From: Acanthosepion pharaonis
Taxonomy: Eukaryota > Mollusca > Cephalopoda > Sepiida > Sepiidae
NCBI GenBank assembly: GCA_903632075.3
Contig: CAHIKZ030000580.1
Span: forward strand, 500,001 to 564,000
DNA: 64,000 nt
Reading direction: 5' to 3'
Made by a program: the position numbers and the translations under genes. The notes below the pieces were generated by a model. That model ran no database searches and was not told the DNA's origin. It was given only the letters and a program-made list of their open reading frames with translations. Positions 1 to 13,072 of this stretch are shown piece by piece (position 1 is the stretch's first letter; the number at the start of each line of letters is the position of its first letter).

Positions 1-104
1 AATGAGGTACCTATAAAGATTCGAAAAAATGAGTATACATGATCAAAAAATTCTCAAAACTGAATAAAAACAAAGTATTCTCGTCAAAATATTTATGTTA
101 TTAT

Positions 105-1600
105 TAAGAGGAAAGACCAAAAGGTTTTTTATTATTAAATTATATTTTTAATCCTTTTCAGAACTTTATAAATTTTGGTTAAATTTATTTTTTGCGTCAG
201 AAGGTGACCATGAATTTGTATGAGAAATGTTAGCGTCTTTTTTCGGTGAAAACAAATTGATTTGGAAATTCTGACAAAAATTAGACAATTGTCTGATTTT
301 AATGAAACTTTCCGGAATTATTGTCAAATGAATGAAATTATTTTAGGAACGTTTCTTTTTTTAGAAAATCTTGATAAAAATATATTTTTTACAATTGTCC
401 CCACCCCCACTCCACTTATTTGATTTTATGAAATTTTGAAAAATCATTTTTGTAGGGCTAAATGTTTATGTTAGACATAAGCATAAGTCCTTGGAGAATT
501 TAAATCATCAATGTTTTTTGTAATTCGTAAAATAATAATAATAATAAAAAAATAAAAGTAAGACATTATTTAATAAGAAAAGTTTTTAATTGCTTTTACG
601 AATAAAATGTATCATGTCTTAAGAAAAAAAATTCGATGAATAATGAATTTTACTAGAAGACTTTTTCATTTTTTAAAAAATTTTGATTAGAATAATTTAT
701 AATGTTTTTAAAATTCTGTATTAATTTTTACGGGTTGGTTAATATTATTATTAAGTAAAAACTATATGAAAAAATCATAAATGAAAAAGTGGACTAAAAT
801 GCAGCGATTTCCCCAGTATTTTAAAAAGAATTTTTACGTTTTTTGTGTGTGTAAACGTAGAGTTTTTTTTAAATACGGATGTCCAAACACGACATTAGCA
901 TAATAGAGCGGTAACTATAGTAAATTTAAAGCCAAAGTATTTACAATTCAATAAAATATTATACTGCTTAAAATATTTAACTAAATTTTAAAGATTACTG
1001 GGCAGCTAAAAAAATACGATAAAAATGCGCTCATGTTATATTCCTCAAGTAATTTTTACAGATATGTCCACTGTAGAAAAAAGTTACCAAGCATATGTCT
1101 ATCGAGATAGTTGATACCACCACGTAAAAACAACCACCTCCGTGGTAAAAATGATTTTCTATGAAATTTAAACTAAAAGTAAGTAATGTTTGTTTCAAAT
1201 CAGATTATTAAATCTTAAATCAGTTAATATTTCCCAAATAACGTTTTAGGGAGTATATTTGATTTTTGAAAGATTTTTAAAATGAATATTGTGCTAAGAG
1301 ATTTGAAAATACGGCTAAAAATGGTGAAAATCTGTCATTTTTTGTAATTTAAAAAATGATTCCAGTCAATTTAAATTCGTTTCGAAATAGAGCAAAATAT
1401 TTTGCTTATTGGAAATGTTAAATTTAATCTATTAGCTTGAAATTAAGAGTAAAATAAAAGCTTCAAGAATGATTTTTCATTTAAAAAAAATTCATTTTAA
1501 ACTTTAGATATCGCGTTTCTTTAGAGGTACCTAATTATAACTGACGTTTTTGTTTATATTTTTTCCCCTCTCCTTATAGATAATGCCATCAATAAGAACA
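105..1600 (+). mobile_element. Partial copy of a TIR-type DNA transposon family
   Basis: The left end (GTTATTATTAAGAGGAAAG at about 107) and the first 300 bases match the copies at 17290-18366 (+) and 47962-49629 (-), including the shared stretches GATTTGGAAATTC and GAATGAAATTATTTTAG. No transposase is seen. The right end is not clear; the T-rich stretch near 1565-1590 is a weak candidate. I infer a non-autonomous element. The left end is well supported and the right limit is a guess. Confidence 0.4.
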
Positions 1601-1739
1601 TTATTCTAATCTATTGAAGTGTGAAATGACTGCAGCCATGGTAGCCGTTGTATGACTAGGAACCAATCATTCTTCAGGCTGATTTTGAATTCAGAGTTTT
1701 CCTTCTCCTATACTGATTACCATATCAATGTAAAAGAGC

Positions 1740-1895
1740 TATTTAATCCATAGCTGGAAGGAGAAGTGCTTGATCCATACTTTTCTCAAGTGTATTAATG
1801 CCAGAGTGAACTCGAACAGAATTCAAACTCCTCTGACTGATTTCTTTTTCCGATTCATTAACCGTTACGCTACCATCCACACACCTATTCTCTCA
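1740..1895 (-). mobile_element. Degraded tRNA-headed SINE
   Basis: On the - strand this reads as the same SINE family as at 2872-3138 and 44253-44522. It keeps an A-box-like head close to GTGGATGGTAGCGTAACGG, a B-box-like region, and the core ending CAGCTATGG (plus-strand 'CCATAGCTGG'). It is heavily mutated. The 3' tail is not recognisable. Confidence 0.5.
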
Positions 1896-2428
1896 ATGAA
1901 TAAATATAGTTGCTTGGCCGAAATTTGGTTCGACATGAATTCAAATTAGCCTTTTCGGTGTTTTGCGTGTTATTCGAAAAAAAAAATAATCAAAGTAACA
2001 AAAATATAGAAACTTAAAACTATGAATATCCCTGTTGTGATAAGGGATATTGGGTATAATAATGAAGGCCATCGAAAATCATGTGAGTAAAACACATCTC
2101 AAAGCTACAAATGATTATTTTTTGCGGAACTGCAATATCATCCGTTCTAAAAGTGCTCCTATGGAGGGGGACTTAGTAATTAGGCACTTAAATGTATACT
2201 CTGTCAAGATGATACTACACACAATAATAATAATAATAATAATAAAAATGAAAAGAAAAGAAAAAGGCGAAACTACTGTAGTTTTTGTTGAATTGTTTTA
2301 TTTGCTTACTAGTCAAGATTTCGAACCAAACTGAAAAAGATTATTCAGTTTTATTCTCTATTCATTTTGATTTTGCTGACCCAATTATTTGAGGACATTA
2401 AAATTTACAGACATTCTTCAAAGTTTTA

Positions 2429-2492
2429 AAGTGTTAACTTTTAGTGAGTAAAGGGTATATAAATGCCCTTTAATCACTAAAAGTTAACACTT
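2429..2492. repeat. Near-perfect hairpin, 27-bp arms
   Basis: The arms at 2429-2455 and 2466-2492 are reverse complements with one mismatch, around a 10-base loop (TATATAAATG). Arm ends are AAGTGTTAAC/GTTAACACTT. The likeliest reading is a minimal MITE. A miRNA-type precursor would have the same shape but would normally show more mismatches. Confidence 0.75.
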
Positions 2493-2871
2493 ATATTTAG
2501 TAATGATATCATAAACGCTGATGAAAAGATTAGTCATATAGAAAAATGTCATGGTTGGCCATCCTTCGTTGGTTGCTGGCTGGGGAGAGATTCAGGTGGT
2601 TAACGACAGATACAATACTGTATGAAATCTATTTCAGTTGACTGCAAACAAGGCGGTGTCATTTAGAATTTCCCAAATTTGCTACACAACAAGAAATTAT
2701 TAACTCAGTAAAAATAATCCCAGCATAGATAATAGTAATGTATTCTGTGCCTGGTTCTAAAGGAAAATCGAGCAATTGAGGCTGTCTCTCTGATACGGCA
2801 GAGCCAAGAGGTTACACCCATCAATTTATTGAAAAACTATTTTTCGTTCTCCTAAGTTGTTTAAGTGGAGG

Positions 2872-3138
2872 TACGGTGGAGTAATGGATAGCGGCTCGGA
2901 TTGAGAATTCGGATTACATTCACTTACGTGCTAATACCCTTGTGAAAGGTATGAATCCGCTTCTTTTGCCCCTAGCTATGGGTAGGACAGACCGGGTTCT
3001 ATAGCCTTGGATGACAACTAGTCTACTACAGAAAGAAATGGCAACCTACTGCGGGAAAAAATTCTGCCTCGTCAGTCATGTATCGAAAGATATGCCTAAG
3101 CGTGTATCACGTATGACACATAACTGACTGAAGTTGTT
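2872..3138 (+). mobile_element. tRNA-headed SINE, B box deleted
   Basis: The head GTGGAGTAATGGATAGCGGC is a pol III A-box region. It is followed directly by a core (AATACCCTTGTGAAAGGTAT, then CTAGCTATGGGT) and a tail that includes CGGGTTCTATAGCCTTGGATG and a palindromic end (CAGTCATGTATCGAAAGATA ... CATAACTGACTG). Compared with the copy at 44253-44522, the part with the B box (GAGTTCGAATTCC) is missing, so this copy should not be transcribed by itself. Related copies on the - strand are at 24905-25140 and 44253-44522. Confidence 0.8.
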
Positions 3139-4616
<1,478 letters not shown>

Positions 4617-5600
4617 ATGTCCTGGAAGTTATTTTGCCATAATATAAAATAAAAAAATCTAATAAATATAAATAAAAAAATAAATTAATACAAAATACAT
4701 GAATTAAAAAAAATAACCCAAAGATGCATATGAAAACTGAAAAAGTATTGAGTTTAACCTGAAATATAACAGTATATTGCAGTAAAGTAACTTTTGAGTC
4801 ATTCTCTCTCATTCTACAAATATCTATCTTTCCCTCTCTCTGTCTATCTATCTATTTATCTATCTATTTGAAGAGTGAAGAAATGTCTTCGGTTCAACTC
4901 ACTTTCCCAAATCTGTCTAAAGATAAGAATTTTAGTTGAATCACTTCTTGCTTGACTTGAGAAGTTGTTCAGCTTATCCAATACGTATGAACTTGTATGA
5001 AAGATAAATCATCTTATATTTTTGCAAAGTTTCTTCGATATATTATTTAAGAGTAACATCTTATGGTTTGTCTAAAAGTAATTTTTTCATTAAAGCTAAA
5101 AAATTTTTTAATGTTTTTGTGTCTTAAAAAAGAAAAAAATACATTGATCTGATTTGATTTCCAACTCGTGACTTAAAACATTTTTGTATTTTCCTCCAGC
5201 AATCTATGTGATATTTTCTAATTTTATGGGCATTAATACCATTTGAAGTCTTGAAGATATAATTCGAAAACTTTAACATTCAGCGTCTAAATGATGACAT
5301 CAAATTTAAATCAATGAAACACAAAAATCAATTTGAATTTTTCTATGTACATTAATAATAAAGAGAATTTTTTTAATCTGTATTATTTAAATAAATCATT
5401 TAAAATTATTATTTGAATAAATTATTTAAATAAATTGTAAGTAAAATTTTTTTAAAGAAACAAAGAGCAATCAAATTTCATGAACTTACTTTTGTTAGTT
5501 TTTGACGTGTGGCTTGTTCCGTAAGATGTTTGACGGTCCCCCGAAATTAAATGTACAGACCGATCCAATGGGGATGGTGTCTCTGTGTGCAAATGAGACC
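4617..5600. other. Anonymous AT-rich spacer
   Basis: AT-rich DNA with a short TCTA tract near 4845-4868. Nothing codes convincingly. Confidence 0.4.
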
Positions 5601-5604
5601 TATT

Positions 5605-5735
5605 CTAGTTCGTCTCATCTACCTGTCCACCACGCCTAACAGTAGCTGGGTGGGTGGATAGATATGGGCATTCGTGCGCCGACAACTCCAACGATCCGAG
5701 ATGATGACTTTTCTTTCTCAGAAAATAAATAAAAA
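5605..5735 (+). repeat. Dispersed repeat, copy 1
   Basis: Shares with 6573-6710 the phrases CCACCACGCCTAA, AACTGGGTGGGTGGA (AGCTGGGTGGGTGGA here), TTCCAACGAT and TTTCTCAGAAA in the same order and strand. Both copies lie in unrelated flanks, so this is a dispersed repeat and not a tandem duplication. The class is unknown. Confidence 0.65.
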
Positions 5736-6293
5736 CACAATAAAATAGTAAGCTAAAAACCTGCTGCCAATAGTGAGTTATTTTTGGCTGGCATTCTTGT
5801 AGAGGAGGGTGGGAGCTGTACGGAATCAAAATGAATTCTGGATCTGAACCAGTTAAACCGGCTTTGATGATTTTCGTCTCCGGCCCACGATTATAAGATA
5901 AAAATAGCAATACTTAGGAGCACCCGTAGTCAGATCTTTTGGGGTGGGTACTTGGTGGTCGAGGTATTATTTGCTTGACGGGTAAAGTTTAATTAAGGGG
6001 ATGCATCACAGTCATCCAAACGAATATCTGTCGTCGGCGGCGCTGTAACATTGATATTATAGAGCACAGTTCATCAGCTTAAAATGCTTGTTTCAGAATA
6101 AATAAACGAAGTAAATAAATGAAATATTTTGTTTATTTATTTCCATATAAAAATATTGCAGATATTTTTGGCTAACAGGAATAATACAAGTTATACTAAG
6201 AATCGAATATGAAACCTTTGATTATATCCAAGTTATAAGTTGAAACATAGCCATCTCCGAAAGTCAGATACATTAACAATAGTTTCAAATTTG

Positions 6294-6348
6294 AGTTTAA
6301 ACTAGCTAGATTTATTGCAGTTTAAACTAGCTAGATTTATTGCAGTTT
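6294..6348 (+). repeat. Two-copy 25-bp tandem duplication
   Basis: AGTTTAAACTAGCTAGATTT plus TATTGC occurs twice back to back. A similar short duplication (TCGTGTACAGTATAT) lies at about 7110-7150. Confidence 0.8.
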
Positions 6349-6572
6349 TCTCTAGAGCGTTTACCACTTTAATAAACTGGCCTAGTATTTCAACTGTAGC
6401 AACTTGTAGGTACAAAGGAATTGGCATTGGAACGATGCCGGCCTATACCTGCGTTCAAAAGAAATGCGTGGAAGGCTAAAGCACATTGGTACCCAGCCCA
6501 CTGAGTCAGTCTACTTCTTGATACGTTCAATTATTAAACGATGTTTTGTAATGTGTGGGAATGGCTCTGTGA

Positions 6573-6710
6573 TCTTTACGACCTACCTGACCACCACGCC
6601 TAATAGTAACTGGGTGGGTGGACAGAGACAGACATTTGTGCGACAGCAGTTCCAACGATTTGAGATACTGACTTCTTTCTCAGAAAGAAAATCGTGCAAC
6701 ATAACTTGCA
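6573..6710 (+). repeat. Dispersed repeat, copy 2
   Basis: Partner of 5605-5735 (same order of shared blocks). The 116-codon open frame that covers it (6464-6814) has no recognisable domain and is best explained by chance through the repeat. Confidence 0.65.
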
Positions 6711-7299
6711 TCACATTATGCGTGAATCTCGGGAAATCTTCCAGCGAGATTCTTAAAATCTTTCATTGGACGTTTCACATATTTTTCAAGCGACCGATCG
6801 GCAAAACGTTGTAAAAAAATCTGGAAACAACTGTAAGGTCCAGACTGATATTTGATTGGAATGAATTTTAAAGTTTACTCAGAATATTCTTGCCCAGGAA
6901 CTTTCTGATACCAGGTCATATTTGTTCCTAGGATTTTCAGTTTTTTTTTCATGATTTCTGTAGGAGAGCATTCAATGTTCATATGTAAAACTAACAATAT
7001 TTTTTTGTGACTTAAAGTTATTTTTTATTTCGAATAACGCGTTGGTGGCACGTAAAGCATACATGTAAAAATGCATTCAAGCTTTGCAGGCTCTGAAATA
7101 TTTTAAAGTTACATCGTGTACAGTATATAAAGTTATATCGTGTACAGTATATGGCAGATAATTGAGAGGAAATTGTAATATAACGAAAGAAAATACATTC
7201 AATAGAAAAATCATTTGATTTAAATAAAATGTAATATTCAAGTTAAAGAAGCAGTAAAATGTTATTTAGTGTCCTCGTAGATTACCTTTAACGTATCCT

Positions 7300-7750
7300 T
7301 GGTATTCTGAGGCTGATGGTTGTTTTGTTTTTTTTGATGAACCAGACGGAATATTGCAAGGAGATTCAAATCAGAGGAGTTTGGAGGCCACATGTTGGGG
7401 TGATATGATGGTTGAAAACTTTCATTCAGTCACTCATGTGTAAACAGAATCCTTATGAAACACGTACAGTCACCTGCATTCAATACAGAACTTGATAACA
7501 GTTTTTAACACCTCGATGTTTGCAGTAGGAAAATTAGGGTGAAAAAAAAATGGGGTAAGAAAAATGGGGTAGCATAATTTGAATCACATTGTTGGCTCAC
7601 AATAAATAGGACCAACACAGAAAACGTAATGTTTGTATGCTTCGTAGGGTCAGCAAAGAGCCACCATTTGTCCATTCTGTTCATCTGGCCACATTCTAGA
7701 AATGCTATCCCCGAGTCGGTGTCGTTAGCAGCTAATAACTCGAGCAAGCA
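7300..7750 (-). pseudogene. Possible decayed mariner/Tc-type transposase
   Basis: On the - strand the region reads 'MWPPNSSDLNLLAIF' near 7370-7400, close to the WPPNSPDLNPLD block that carries the third catalytic Asp of many mariner-like transposases. An open frame of 80 codons (7505-7747) lies just upstream with 'LLAANDTDSGIAF'. Reading frames break between the two. The first part has no clear similarity that I recognise. I infer a heavily decayed transposase. It could also be chance over such a short block. Confidence 0.4.
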
Positions 7751-8520
7751 TGCCTTTTCATTTTTGTGTTAATATTTTTTATAAATCTAAAATAGAAATG
7801 ATAATAATGAAACGTGGCACATGCCACATAACATAATGTTAGGCCGTATTTAAAGTTTTTTAAAGGTGTTCTTTTCTAATGCCTTATACACGCTAAACAC
7901 TTGTATATATTGAACATCATTTCGGATTTGTTTATTACCACTATGAAATAATTATTTACTTTATTTCGCTGGACTTGTTTTGACTTGTTTTATTGTAGCT
8001 TGAAAGCTTTTATCATGTATGCCACGATTCCATTAGCAACAATAGCAGTAAAAAATAAGAAAAAAAGGAAAGCATTGTTAATACAAATTTGTACATATAA
8101 TAATTACAGAGTAAATTGTTTTGAACCGGAAATTTTGTGAGATAGAATTTTTAGCGTTTTTACATTTTCAATATTTTCTTTCCTGAATTAATGTTTTAAT
8201 GTAAATTTTCTCAAAGCTTATCTGTACTATAGCAATAAAAGCAATTTATAAGAATTATTTGGCTAATTCATTAAAACCAAAAAGTAGTAATGTTTGAGAA
8301 GGAGAAATCTAAAAAGTGAAAAAGATTCATTGTTCATGGCGGCCCAAAACAATGACGTAAGAAGCAATTAGATAAAGGCCAAGATAAACAAAAGGTATGA
8401 ATGATTTATATTATTTACATTATTTGCATTGATCAGAGTCTTTTCCTCATCTTTATTGTCATATTCATGATGTTTCGGCCGTTGTACCCAATTGTTTATA
8501 AGAGTTGAAGTAATCCAGTG
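7751..8520. other. Anonymous spacer
   Basis: No coding or repeat feature recognised. Confidence 0.4.
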
Positions 8521-8760
8521 ACTTGACCCAAAGAATTGTGAGTTCGATACCTGGCCACAGTAGAGGTGAACAAAAAACTTGAAGAATTAAGTTATTCAAG
8601 GGAAATAACTGAAACTAAGATATCCCGAAAAAGCATGGCACCTGGTGCTAGAACAATGTGCCCCGGTGGACGAAATAGCGGGTTCGATTCGAAATTTCAA
8701 CGTATATCACCTGAAGAAGGCCGGAGCGTACAACGGCTGAAACGTTGTTAATATGGCAAT
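8520..8760 (+). repeat. B-box-like segments plus hammerhead-like tail
   Basis: Two B-box-like strings (GAGTTCGATACC at about 8550 and GGGTTCGATTC at about 8680) are followed by CACCTGAAGAAGGCCG...CGGCTGAAACGTTGT at 8709-8748. The last part can be read as a hammerhead-type core: a CUGANGA-like element, a stem GGCCG/CGGCT, then GAAAC. The 61-codon open frame here has no domain. I infer an end of a PLE or retrozyme-like repeat. Confidence 0.35.
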
Positions 8761-9177
8761 ACAGATGACGACAGTAGTTCGAACAATGTAAATAATATAA
8801 ATAGTGTGAATAGTAATAATACCTCATCTCAGAAATATAGACAGATATTAAAAAGCATGAAAATAACAAATGCATACTATACACAGATAAAAATCTCAGC
8901 TAACACGGAACGTTCTTGTAAAGTTGCAGAAACGTTGTGTTTTGGTTGGGTCATGTGCGACGTTGTAGCTCCGTTACTGTAACGTTGCTGTCAAGTATTT
9001 TCCTGAATTCAAATTCACTGCCATATCCCCAACGTGGTTACAATCTTATGGTAACGGTGCAAAGTACAGTAGCTGAAAATCTCTGCACTGGTCAAATAAC
9101 AATATTTTTAACAGTACAAGAAGCATAGAATATATAACATTTCTTTGCGCATTTTTTACTGATAAATTCGTTTTCAA

Positions 9178-9425
9178 CCCATTGAAGGCTATTTAAAGCC
9201 AGAAATAGTTTTAGATTGTCGGAATTTTTTGGAGATAATAATTTTAGCGATACAAGTCTTACTAATTAACCCATAGCTGGGTGAGAAAAGCTAGTTTCAT
9301 GCTTTTCCTAAATATATTTTTGCATAAGTGAATATAACGAATCCAACTGGAATTGAAACTCGGCTCTCCGATTAACAATTCCGAGCCATGATACATTACA
9401 CCACCCGCACATCCAAGCTTTCAGC
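9178..9425 (-). mobile_element. tRNA-headed SINE, left arm of inverted pair
   Basis: Reads on the - strand as head (GTGCGGGTGGTGTAATG), B box (GAGTTTCAATTCC, decayed), core with CAGCTATGGGTTAATTAG and a tail with GATTGTC...TTTAAATAGCC. The same tail occurs in the + strand copy at 11690-11955, so both belong to one subfamily, distinct in its tail from the 2872, 24905 and 44253 copies. Confidence 0.8.
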
Positions 9426-10450
9426 ACCTGGTATTCCTACTCGTACTGGAATAGATGTTTCAATTTGAAATGGCTGTAAGCCCCCATTTTTAAACTGAGA
9501 ATTACTAATTTAAATGATGAATGCACGTGTTAATATCTTTCTGGTATGTATAATATATTTTCTGTGAGGAACCTGGTATTTACAAGTCAACGTATTTGTA
9601 GCTTTACAAGGTAAGGTTGTGAGCAGGTTTTGAGGGGTCTACAAATAAAAAAAGGTTTTTGCAACCTTTATGTAACGTTGCTGAAACAAAATTTTGTTAG
9701 CTGGGATATGACATTCAACCACATAATAAGCAAATCTTTTTATTCCAGAAAAAAAAATCAGCCTACCTGGGCAAGTACAATGATCCAGTAAGAATAAAAA
9801 GTAAATGACTGTGATTTAGACATACAGACCAGAATTATTAGAGAATGAAAAAAATAAAACAAAAAAAAAAAAAAAAAAGAATTTTTGGGGGGAATGAATC
9901 ATAACATCCGTTCCAGAAGACCAAATTTAATGGTTAAAAGACAAAACAAAATCCCCAAAAAACAAACAAACAAACAAACAAAAAAAAACCTAATTCGCGG
10001 TTTTAGCTGAACATATCGAAAAATTAATGTATAGTAAATGTCTGGATTTCACTAGAGAACTGAAGAAATAATATAACACGATGATGACAGTTGTGCTAAT
10101 CGTTGTTGGAACACTGGGAACGATCCTGAAAATCCGAGGGAAAATTCTGAAGGCACTAGAAATATGAGAAAGAATCAAGACAACACTACTGCAGAACACA
10201 GAATACTGAGGAGAGTACTTGAGTACTGAATAAACTTACTGTCTCTTGATCTCTAGTGTCATATATTCGTTAATAACTCAATTAAGTGAAGAAGAAGAAA
10301 AAAGAAATAATAATAGTATCTCACTTGCATCCCAATGCTGATGTTGATAATCTGTATGTACCCAGATCCAAAGGTGTAAAAGCATTAGTTCAACTAGTAC
10401 TGTCTTAAAAAGTATAACAATTGATCTTCAAAGATATCTAGAAACTAAAA
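9426..10450. other. Spacer with A-rich tracts
   Basis: Holds poly(A)-like tracts (9855-9880, 9955-9990) and a few AACGTTGCTG repeats shared with 8930-9000. No gene is recognised. Confidence 0.4.
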
Positions 10451-10451
10451 A

Positions 10452-11520
10452 GACTGGACGATGATCTGCGTCAAAGAACATGAAAGAAATAAGAAACTTT
10501 ATTTAGTAATAAAGGAAGCCAACAAATTCAAAAGGGAATTTCAAGTGGGTGAAGAAATGCAAGTAAAGTGTAATACATGAACTGCAGCTGCAAAATACTT
10601 AAAAAGAAAGCAAAGGCAACCGACCAGATACAGAAACGATGGTAAGATAAGAGTCCTTACCAAAGAAGCTGATGTAGACAAAACCCAGTACTCATTTAGT
10701 GCTTACGTAGTGCAGGGTTAAAAGCTGAAACCGAAAGTTTTATCCTTGCTGCACGGGATCAATGCTTGAAATTACCAAGCACACATACTGAAAAAGTGTG
10801 TTAGCCCAAAATGCAGATCCTGTGATAAATATCAGGAAACAATTGACTATCTTGTATCAGATTGCACGGTATTGGCACCCACTGAATATAAAACCCCGCT
10901 TGACAGAGTGGGCCAATATCTGCACTGGAAAAATTGCAACTTTTACGGAAAGGACGCTGCAATAAATTTGTATGAATACAACCAGACCCAGTTACGGAAA
11001 CAATTTTATGGGACTTAAAACAATGCACACAGACAGAACAATCAAATCTAACCACCCAGACATCGTGATTAAGTAACCACAAAGACAAAATAAGCTTTCT
11101 TATTGACATGGCAGTTCCTAGAGATTCTAATGTATCTTTGAAGATCTTCAAAAACTATCAAACTACAAGGACCTTGAAATCGAAATATATAAAATGTGAC
11201 ACGTGAGGACATCAGCAATTTCAGTTATAGCTGGAGCCTTCGGATGGATTGGAATCGATTTCAATACACTCATTGAAGCAATTCCTAGTAGCCCATGCGT
11301 TAAAGAAATACAAAAAATTATTCTCATAAATACAGCCCACACCTTACAAAGGGTTTTATCTATGTAAAATATATGTGATCTTTTTCAAAACTGCTCAATA
11401 GAAAATGTCATGATGCTATTTCTGACCTTAGGTCTCTGGTCGGGACCCAGAAAGAAATGAGTACACACTAGAAATCAAAGTAAATAAAAATAATTAAATA
11501 TTAATAATAATAATAATAAT
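10452..11520 (+). mobile_element. LINE 3' end with restriction-like endonuclease, copy 1
   Basis: Broken reading frames encode the C-terminal part of a non-LTR retrotransposon of the R2/R4/CRE/NeSL/HERO group, which use a restriction-like endonuclease. Seen in order: an upstream segment (LYLVIKEANKFKREF), 'KTQYSFSAYVVQG', a zinc motif CRSCDKYQETIDYLVSDC near 10820-10870 (usual CCHC with His replaced by Tyr), and 'HPDIVI' then 'FLIDMAVPRD' near 11055-11120. The last two fit the PD-(X)n-D catalytic motif, with both acids kept. The 3' end GGGACCCAGAAAGAAATGAG and an (AAT)n tail at 11500-11520 match copy 2 at 27797-28885. Stop codons and frameshifts make it a pseudogene. Confidence 0.75.
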
Positions 11521-11689
11521 ATCCGTGTAAAAAGAAATGCCTAAATTATAGAATATCTTCAAAAGACTAAACAATGTAATCTACGTAATATGTTAATTAG
11601 TCTAATTTTTCCTGAAGCTACGATGCAATTCCTGGGGATGTAGTCCGTAGATGGGTGATTGCTTGAGAGTACCAGGACTGTAAGCTTAG

Positions 11690-11955
11690 ATGTGCGGGTG
11701 GTGTAATGGATAATGGCTCGGAATTGTTAATCAGAGAGCCGATTTCTAATTTTCTAATTTCAGTTGGTTATATTCACTTACGCACAAATACCATTGGGAA
11801 AGTTATAAATCTAACTTTCTAACTAAATCTAACTCTCTCCTCAGCTATGGGTTAATTAGTAAGATTTTTATTACTAAATCATTGTTATCGCCCCAAAATT
11901 TCTGACAATCTAAAAATATTTTTTGGCTTTAAATAACCTACAGAGGGTTGATAAG
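11690..11955 (+). mobile_element. tRNA-headed SINE, right arm of inverted pair
   Basis: Head GTGCGGGTGGTGTAATGGAT (A-box region), a damaged B box, core 'AAATACCATTGGGAAAG', CAGCTATGGGTTAATTAGTAAG, and tail to about 11955 (TTTGGCTTTAAATAACC). It is the reverse complement of 9178-9425 and encloses the LINE end at 10452-11520. Confidence 0.8.
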
Positions 11956-12850
11956 GCGTAAAAAAAACGAATGAATCGAATCAAATAGACCAATGGTGTG
12001 TTCGTCAAAGGCATCACTGCGTTCAAAGCAGATGCTAAAGAGTGTAGCTAGCGGAAGACACATTCATATGGAGCCCTGAAATTCTACTGTGCTGCTTGCC
12101 TTAGCACACAGCTGCTTATTAATAGGGATCAACTCCTTACCCATGTTGCATTTGTTCATTGTTGCCCAGAATGCATTATGCCATGCTATGTTAAAGCTTT
12201 TTTTTGTTTAAAAAAAAAGGGAAGAGGTTTTGTTGATTCTGTCAGTATTTTTCGCATAGATTGAATATCTATTCTGTGGTGATTTTTTTACAACGAAATT
12301 CAGCCTGTTCTTCACCGATTATTTCCTCTGCTTGTAGCACTGGTCTATTTGGTGAAACATCTAGGAATTTAAATAAAAAAATATATATGAACACATAAAA
12401 ACAAAACACGCTCAATATATTAATACTCTTTTTTGAGGGTTGGACGGGACTTACTAACATCATATATTTGTTTGGTTTGTTTTCATATTTAGTTTGTTTT
12501 TTGGGTTCATCCCCTCTCATTGTAAATTATGCATAGATTTTTATGATCATGAAATTTTTGTCATGAGGTGCGACATTATGGTATATAGAGGATTGAGTGA
12601 TGACAGATGAGTTCTTGTGGTGAATGTGCAAATTGTAATGCATGAATGGGCCGTGTATCAGATTAGCTAGGTATAAGATAGTCAGTGAAAACCAGTCTTA
12701 ACCCATTCCCCCCTTTTTTCAGCCTTGTGTCATAATTGTATTTTATATAACAAATCTCAGTAAAATGAAGACAGGAATAAAATAATTTAGTCATGCAATA
12801 TTTACAATAAATCACCCTATACGAAAAGTGAGAGCATAAATGACTTTTTT
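11956..12850. other. Spacer upstream of NHL exon
   Basis: No feature recognised. Frames at 12269-12520 (-) have no domain. Confidence 0.35.
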
Positions 12851-12978
12851 TTTTACTTGTGTATAACTGAGAGTAGGAGTAATATATTTTTACCTCTTTT
12901 TAAGTGGATTCGCCTGCACATTAGTGATATTAAAAAAATTTATAAAAGTTTTTTTTTTCTTCCCCCCCGTAACACGCA

Positions 12979-12980
12979 GA
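12979..12980 (+). promoter_or_regulatory. Candidate 3' splice site of the NHL gene
   Basis: A long pyrimidine run (TTTTTTTTTTCTTCCCCCCC) followed by GTAACACGCAG ends at 12979. Spliced here, the exon starts at 12980, in frame with the NHL coding region, and the reading frame can extend upstream of the first good ATG at 13073. Confidence 0.5.
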
Positions 12981-13072
12981 AACTGCAGACATACGTGCTA
13001 GAGGAAAAAGTATTTTTAACCAAAACAACAAAAAAAACACAAACAACATTTCAATTAAATCTAAACCGAAGA

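Noticed and set aside
6464..6814. 116-codon + strand frame
   Set aside because: Runs across a dispersed repeat and has no recognisable domain.
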